Positions 60,771-64,000 of a stretch of 64,000 nucleotides of DNA are shown one piece after another. The stretch is from an uncultured Clostridia bacterium (GTDB lineage Bacteria; Bacillota; Clostridia; Christensenellales; Aristaeellaceae), in NCBI GenBank assembly GCA_934631985.1, contig CAKTYE010000005.1:1-64000 (forward strand), given 5' to 3'. The notes beneath the pieces were generated by a model that worked only from the letters and a program-made list of their open reading frames with translations, was not told where the DNA came from and made no database searches. A program made the translations under genes and the position numbers. Every line of letters starts with the position of its first letter. Positions within the stretch are counted from its first letter, which is position 1.

Positions 60771-61694
60771 ATGCGACTTTTACGGAATCCGGCCCACGCA
60801 GGCCCGTGCGTGCTGGTGATGGGCATGTTTGACGGAGTGCATCGCGGGCATCAGCAGCTGCTGATGACGGGCGCGGCGCTGGCGGAGCAGAATGGTTTGC
60901 CCCTGCACGTTTGCACCTATGAGCCGCACCCGTTGGCGGTGCTGTGTCCGGAAAAGGCGCCGCCCATGCTGACAACGCTGCCGGAGCGCGCACGCTGGAT
61001 GCAGGGCTTCGGCGTGGACGCGCTGTGTGTGCTGTCCTTCAATCACACGGTGGCGGATGAGGCCCCGGAGGACTTTGTGCGCAACATGGTGAAGGTGTTC
61101 CAGCCCAAGCATGTGGTGGTGGGCTTCAACAACACCTTTGGACGGGGCGGCAAGGGCGACGGCGCGCTGATGACCCGCATGGGGCAGGAGCTTGGCTTTG
61201 AGACGCACATTGTGCCGGCAGTGGAGCTGGACGGCGGTACGGTCAGCTCGACCCGCATCCGCGGCCTGCTGAAGCAGGGGGACATCCACGGCGCGAATCG
61301 GCTGCTGGGCCATGCCTACACGCTTTCCGGGCGGGTGATGGACGGCAAGCACATCGGGCGTACCATGGGCTATCCCACGGCGAACGTGGATGTGCCACAG
61401 TACAAGGCGCTGCCTGCCTTCGGCGTATATGCCTGCTATCTGACGGTGGGGGAAAGCACCTACCCGGCGGTGGTGAACGTGGGGCGGCACCCGACCCTGC
61501 CCGAGGGTGCGGTGACGGTGGAAGCACATGTGCTGGACGCTTGCCTGATGCTCTACGGCAAGAAGGTGCGGCTGGACTTCCTGAATTTCCAGCGCTCGGA
61601 GCGGAAGTTTGACGGAGTGGCGGACCTGAAGCAGCAGATTCAGACGGACGCTGACCAGGCGCGGGCATTCTTCAAGGAATGGGAAAATCCGTAA
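60771..61694 (+). CDS. ribF: Bifunctional riboflavin kinase/FAD synthetase RibF
   Basis: This 307-aa enzyme converts riboflavin to FMN and FAD. The N-terminal adenylyltransferase has GMFDGVHRGHQQLL near residue 20 and SSTRIRGLLKQGD at about 160; the C-terminal kinase has GRTMGYPTANVDVPQ (about 200) and VNVGRHPT. AAGGAGG lies 7 nt upstream. It is the last gene of the operon. Confidence 0.97.
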   Translation: MRLLRNPAHAGPCVLVMGMFDGVHRGHQQLLMTGAALAEQNGLPLHVCTYEPHPLAVLCPEKAPPMLTTLPERARWMQGFGVDALCVLSFNHTVADEAPEDFVRNMVKVFQPKHVVVGFNNTFGRGGKGDGALMTRMGQELGFETHIVPAVELDGGTVSSTRIRGLLKQGDIHGANRLLGHAYTLSGRVMDGKHIGRTMGYPTANVDVPQYKALPAFGVYACYLTVGESTYPAVVNVGRHPTLPEGAVTVEAHVLDACLMLYGKKVRLDFLNFQRSERKFDGVADLKQQIQTDADQARAFFKEWENP

Positions 61695-61803
61695 GCGAAT
61701 GGGGGATGCGGGCGACAGGCTGGAAGAAACGGGCTGCACCCGCAGGCCCTGCATGTGCAGGGGAAGAGAACTGCAAGTTTTTCAAATTTTTTGCCTTGAG
61801 GTA

Positions 61804-61832
61804 TTGACAAAACGGGAGAAGTCAGGTATACT
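61804..61832 (+). promoter_or_regulatory. Promoter of tRNA-Pro
   Basis: A perfect TTGACA (61804-61809), 17-bp spacer and TATACT (61827-61832). Confidence 0.85.
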
Positions 61833-61882
61833 ATCACATGTTCGCAAGAGGTACTTGAGACTGAAACGAACGAAAAACATAT

Positions 61883-61956
61883 CTGGGTGTAGCGCAGCTT
61901 GGTAGCGTGCTTGAATGGGGTTCAAGAGGCCGGAAGTTCGAATCTTCTCACCCAGA
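61883..61956 (+). tRNA. tRNA-Pro(GGG)
   Basis: Acceptor stem CTGGGTG / CACCCAG with discriminator A. D arm GCGC-agcttggta-GCGT, anticodon stem CTTGA / TCAAG with loop ATGGGGT (anticodon GGG), and T loop TTCGAAT. The terminal CCA is not encoded. It reads CCC and CCU. Confidence 0.95.
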
Positions 61957-61964
61957 CGTGAACG

Positions 61965-61998
61965 AAAGTCCTGAAATCGTAAAGGTTTCAGGACTTTT
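61965..61998 (+). terminator. Terminator of tRNA-Pro
   Basis: AAAGTCCTGAAA and TTTCAGGACTTT stems are followed by TGTTT. Confidence 0.9.
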
Positions 61999-62109
61999 GT
62001 TTATTCTCTCGGTTAACTCGAAATATAGTCAGACTAAACTTTGGGGTAAACTTTTGGAGAGGGACAGGGTAAACATGCCTTGATTGTCGCAGGGAAGAAA
62101 AATGAAAAA

Positions 62110-62130
62110 AGGCCGCTTTCGCAGCGGCCT
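62110..62130 (-). terminator. Terminator of MoxR-like gene
   Basis: Minus strand: AGGCCGCT-gcgaa-AGCGGCCT is followed by TTTTTT. Confidence 0.85.
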
Positions 62131-62206
62131 GAAAAGTGATATGCGGTTGACAGCATTTCATGCGTCATGCGATGCGGAGATTTCAGTATGCAGGTTCTCC
62201 CTTTTC

Positions 62207-63718
62207 TCAATTAAGCTTCAAATCCTTCAGTGCCTCGGCAATCTCCCCTTGGCGTTCATACAGCAGCAGGGCTTTGTTATGTCGGTAATACTCCTTGCAG
62301 CCGAATTTGCTGATAAATGCCGCGGTATCTTGATTAGCGGTCAGCTCGGTTACAATAATTAACAGTTCCTGCCCTTCGCCAAAGATGATTTCCGAAAAGT
62401 CGAACATGTTGGTCATGCGCTTGCTGATGGTCTCTGCTTGCGCCTTCAGCGCCTTGACCCGTGCGTCAAAGTCCTTTTTCAGCACGGGCAGCGTCTCTGC
62501 AGCGGAAACGCCGTTCAGCTGATCGGCTTCTTCGGAAAGATATTGCATCAACTGCCGCAGAATGCGCTGCTGGGCGGCGGACATGGCGCTGGACTTCCGA
62601 CCAGCTTGCAGGCTTTGCCGTTTTTCCTCCACGAGGGACAGCATTGCCTCGTCAGGCGCAGCCTTGGTGCGGCTCATGACAAGCCGCAGCTGCTTGATTT
62701 CCGTCATGAGCTGGGTAACGGCAGCATCCTTGTCCATCACCTGCTGCACTTCGGTGCGCAGCGCGTCCAGCATCAGGCCGATGAGAGCCAGCCGCTCATC
62801 AAACTTTGCCGCAAGCGCCCGCTGTTTGATGTCATCGGTAGCCTTGCCGCTCAAAATTTCATCAATTTGGTAATCACTGCGATATTTGCGGAAAAGGTTA
62901 TAATATTGCGCGAAGGACGCGGCAATCTTTTTGTCCTGCAAATATTGCCCGATCAGCAGCTTATCCACGGTCATGCCGCGCAGCTCATACAGGCGCATCA
63001 TGCGGGAAAGGTCTTCCCATCCGCGGGCGGTCACAAACTCCTTGCCCTCTACGCAGGTTTGCACTTGGTAAAAATGGTTGGGCTTATTCTCCAAATAAGT
63101 CAGCACCGCAGGGTGAACACCGGCATTTACGGCATATTCCTTCCAAATGTGGAAATCTGGCTCCACATCAATGCGCTTTAGGCGATCCCAGGTTACAAGG
63201 TCAAACTCGCGGACGCTGTTGTTATACTCTGGGGGATTGCCTGCCGTGACAACGATCCACCCCTCTGGCACATGATGCCGCCCAAACACCTTGTATTGCA
63301 GAAATTGCAGCATGACCGGGGCCAATGTCTCGCTGACGCAGTTGATTTCATCCAGAAAGAGAATGCCCTCCTTCAGCCCGGTCTCCTCCATCAGGTCATA
63401 GATGGAGGAGATGATCTCACTCATGGTGTATTCGCTTACGTCACATTCCACCGCACCGCCCTGATAGCTTTTGTGGACAATGAAGGGCAACCCCAGCGCG
63501 GACTGCCGGGTGTGGTGGGTCATGGAATAGCTGAGCAGCGCCACGCCCATTTCGCTGGCGACCTGCTCCATAATGGCGGTTTTGCCAACACCAGGAGGCC
63601 CCATCAGGAAGATGGGGCGCTGCTGGTGGGCAGGCATCATGTATTCGCCAGCGTCATCCTTGGTGAAGTAGGCGGTCATGGCATTTTTGATTTGCTCTTT
63701 GGCCTGCTTGATGTTCAT
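62207..63718 (-). CDS. MoxR-type AAA+ ATPase
   Basis: This 503-aa ATPase has an AAA_5/MoxR core: Walker A GPPGVGKTAIM (residues 38-48), Walker B EGILFLDEINC, and sensor 1 VVTAGNPPEYN. The conserved C-terminal lid is followed by about 200 residues of mostly helical sequence (Gln/Lys/Glu-rich, for example TEVQQVMDKDAAVTQLMTEI). MoxR proteins remodel partner proteins, usually with a VWA protein encoded beside them; such a gene may lie outside the window. Overlap spacing to the BRCT gene upstream is 22 bp, so they form an operon. Confidence 0.88.
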   Translation of the reverse strand: MNIKQAKEQIKNAMTAYFTKDDAGEYMMPAHQQRPIFLMGPPGVGKTAIMEQVASEMGVALLSYSMTHHTRQSALGLPFIVHKSYQGGAVECDVSEYTMSEIISSIYDLMEETGLKEGILFLDEINCVSETLAPVMLQFLQYKVFGRHHVPEGWIVVTAGNPPEYNNSVREFDLVTWDRLKRIDVEPDFHIWKEYAVNAGVHPAVLTYLENKPNHFYQVQTCVEGKEFVTARGWEDLSRMMRLYELRGMTVDKLLIGQYLQDKKIAASFAQYYNLFRKYRSDYQIDEILSGKATDDIKQRALAAKFDERLALIGLMLDALRTEVQQVMDKDAAVTQLMTEIKQLRLVMSRTKAAPDEAMLSLVEEKRQSLQAGRKSSAMSAAQQRILRQLMQYLSEEADQLNGVSAAETLPVLKKDFDARVKALKAQAETISKRMTNMFDFSEIIFGEGQELLIIVTELTANQDTAAFISKFGCKEYYRHNKALLLYERQGEIAEALKDLKLN

Positions 63719-63740
63719 GGAGAAAGAAACTCCTTTGTGC

Positions 63741-64000
63741 TTATTTCTGAACGGTTCTGCCGATCATCTCGTTGAACTGCGCTTCAGTGATGCGCTGAAC
63801 GCCCAACTCTATCGCTTTCTTATTTTTTGCGGTGCCGGAATTCGGCGTGTTTGTGATGAGGTAATTTACATCCGCGGTAAGCGTTTCGGTCAGCACTGCG
63901 CCGCACGTTGTCAGACAGTCATTCAGCTCGTCACGGCTGACAAAGGTTTTGAGCTTGCCGGTGACAACGAATGTTTTGCCGCTGAGCGCTTCCAGCTTTT
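63741..64000 (-). CDS. BRCT-domain protein (partial)
   Basis: Only the C-terminal 86 codons are in the window; the gene continues past the right edge. The visible part is one BRCT domain: LSGKTFVVTGKLKTFVSRDE, then LTADVNYLITNTPNSGTAKN (phosphate-binding strand) and KKAIELGVQRITEAQFNEMI. It resembles the BRCT end of NAD-dependent DNA ligase, but small stand-alone BRCT proteins also exist. It is upstream of the MoxR-like gene on the same strand. Confidence 0.85.
   Translation of the reverse strand, partial: KLEALSGKTFVVTGKLKTFVSRDELNDCLTTCGAVLTETLTADVNYLITNTPNSGTAKNKKAIELGVQRITEAQFNEMIGRTVQK

Overview
The window looks like a chromosomal piece of a Gram-positive, high-GC member of the Bacillota, class Clostridia, probably from an animal gut (inference). 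The evidence is the gene order rimP-nusA-rnpM-L7Ae-infB-rbfA-nrnA-truB-ribF, the strong AGGAGG-type ribosome sites, DUF4364, DUF3048 and clostripain genes, an LPXTG protein, and lplB/ytcP-type sugar transporters. No rRNA, CRISPR array, prophage or insertion sequence is visible. There is one tRNA gene, tRNA-Pro(GGG).

Layout. Positions 400-4100 carry potABC polyamine uptake genes and an XRE-cupin regulator with two matching dyads in front of it. Positions 4400-4860 are a deletion scar holding head-to-head remnants of an aldo/keto reductase and a MerR regulator. Then come a DEAD-box helicase, a MATE exporter, a purine permease, a flavoprotein remnant, mscL, a LysM protein and a YqeY protein. Positions 14200-18550 hold rlmA, a phosphoesterase, and a flavin reductase-trmO-radical SAM operon. 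Positions 18600-20450 form a low-GC patch with a Sel1-repeat protein and an orphan. Positions 20500-25400 hold a YbaN/DUF454 protein, a CydDC-like ABC exporter pair and a DtxR-like regulator. Positions 25400-40600 are a glycan and protein degradation region: GH3 glucosidase, clostripain, a CUT1 sugar transporter without its own ATPase, an esterase, a DUF4838 protein, a GH38 alpha-mannosidase and an ArsR-type regulator. Positions 40700-52150 carry envelope and regulatory genes: DUF4364, an HPr-like protein, DUF3048, a PrsA-like foldase, AraC, two MATE exporters, an acetyltransferase, an XRE-desulfoferrodoxin fusion and a lipoprotein with a sorting signal. Positions 52250-61960 are the translation operon and the tRNA. 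The right edge has a MoxR-type ATPase and part of a BRCT protein.

The most unusual content is between genes. A structured element of about 330 nt occurs three times (12683-13015 minus, 27798-28131 plus, 43857-44157 plus). It has several stable hairpins, a compensatory base-pair change and strand-specific G-U wobbles, and it does not keep one reading frame, so it looks like a dispersed structured RNA. Thirteen copies of shorter hairpin repeats lie in intergenic gaps. A 390-bp element with related 38-nt hairpins at both ends splits infB from rbfA. All functional statements rest on reading the sequence and on family knowledge; no database search was run.
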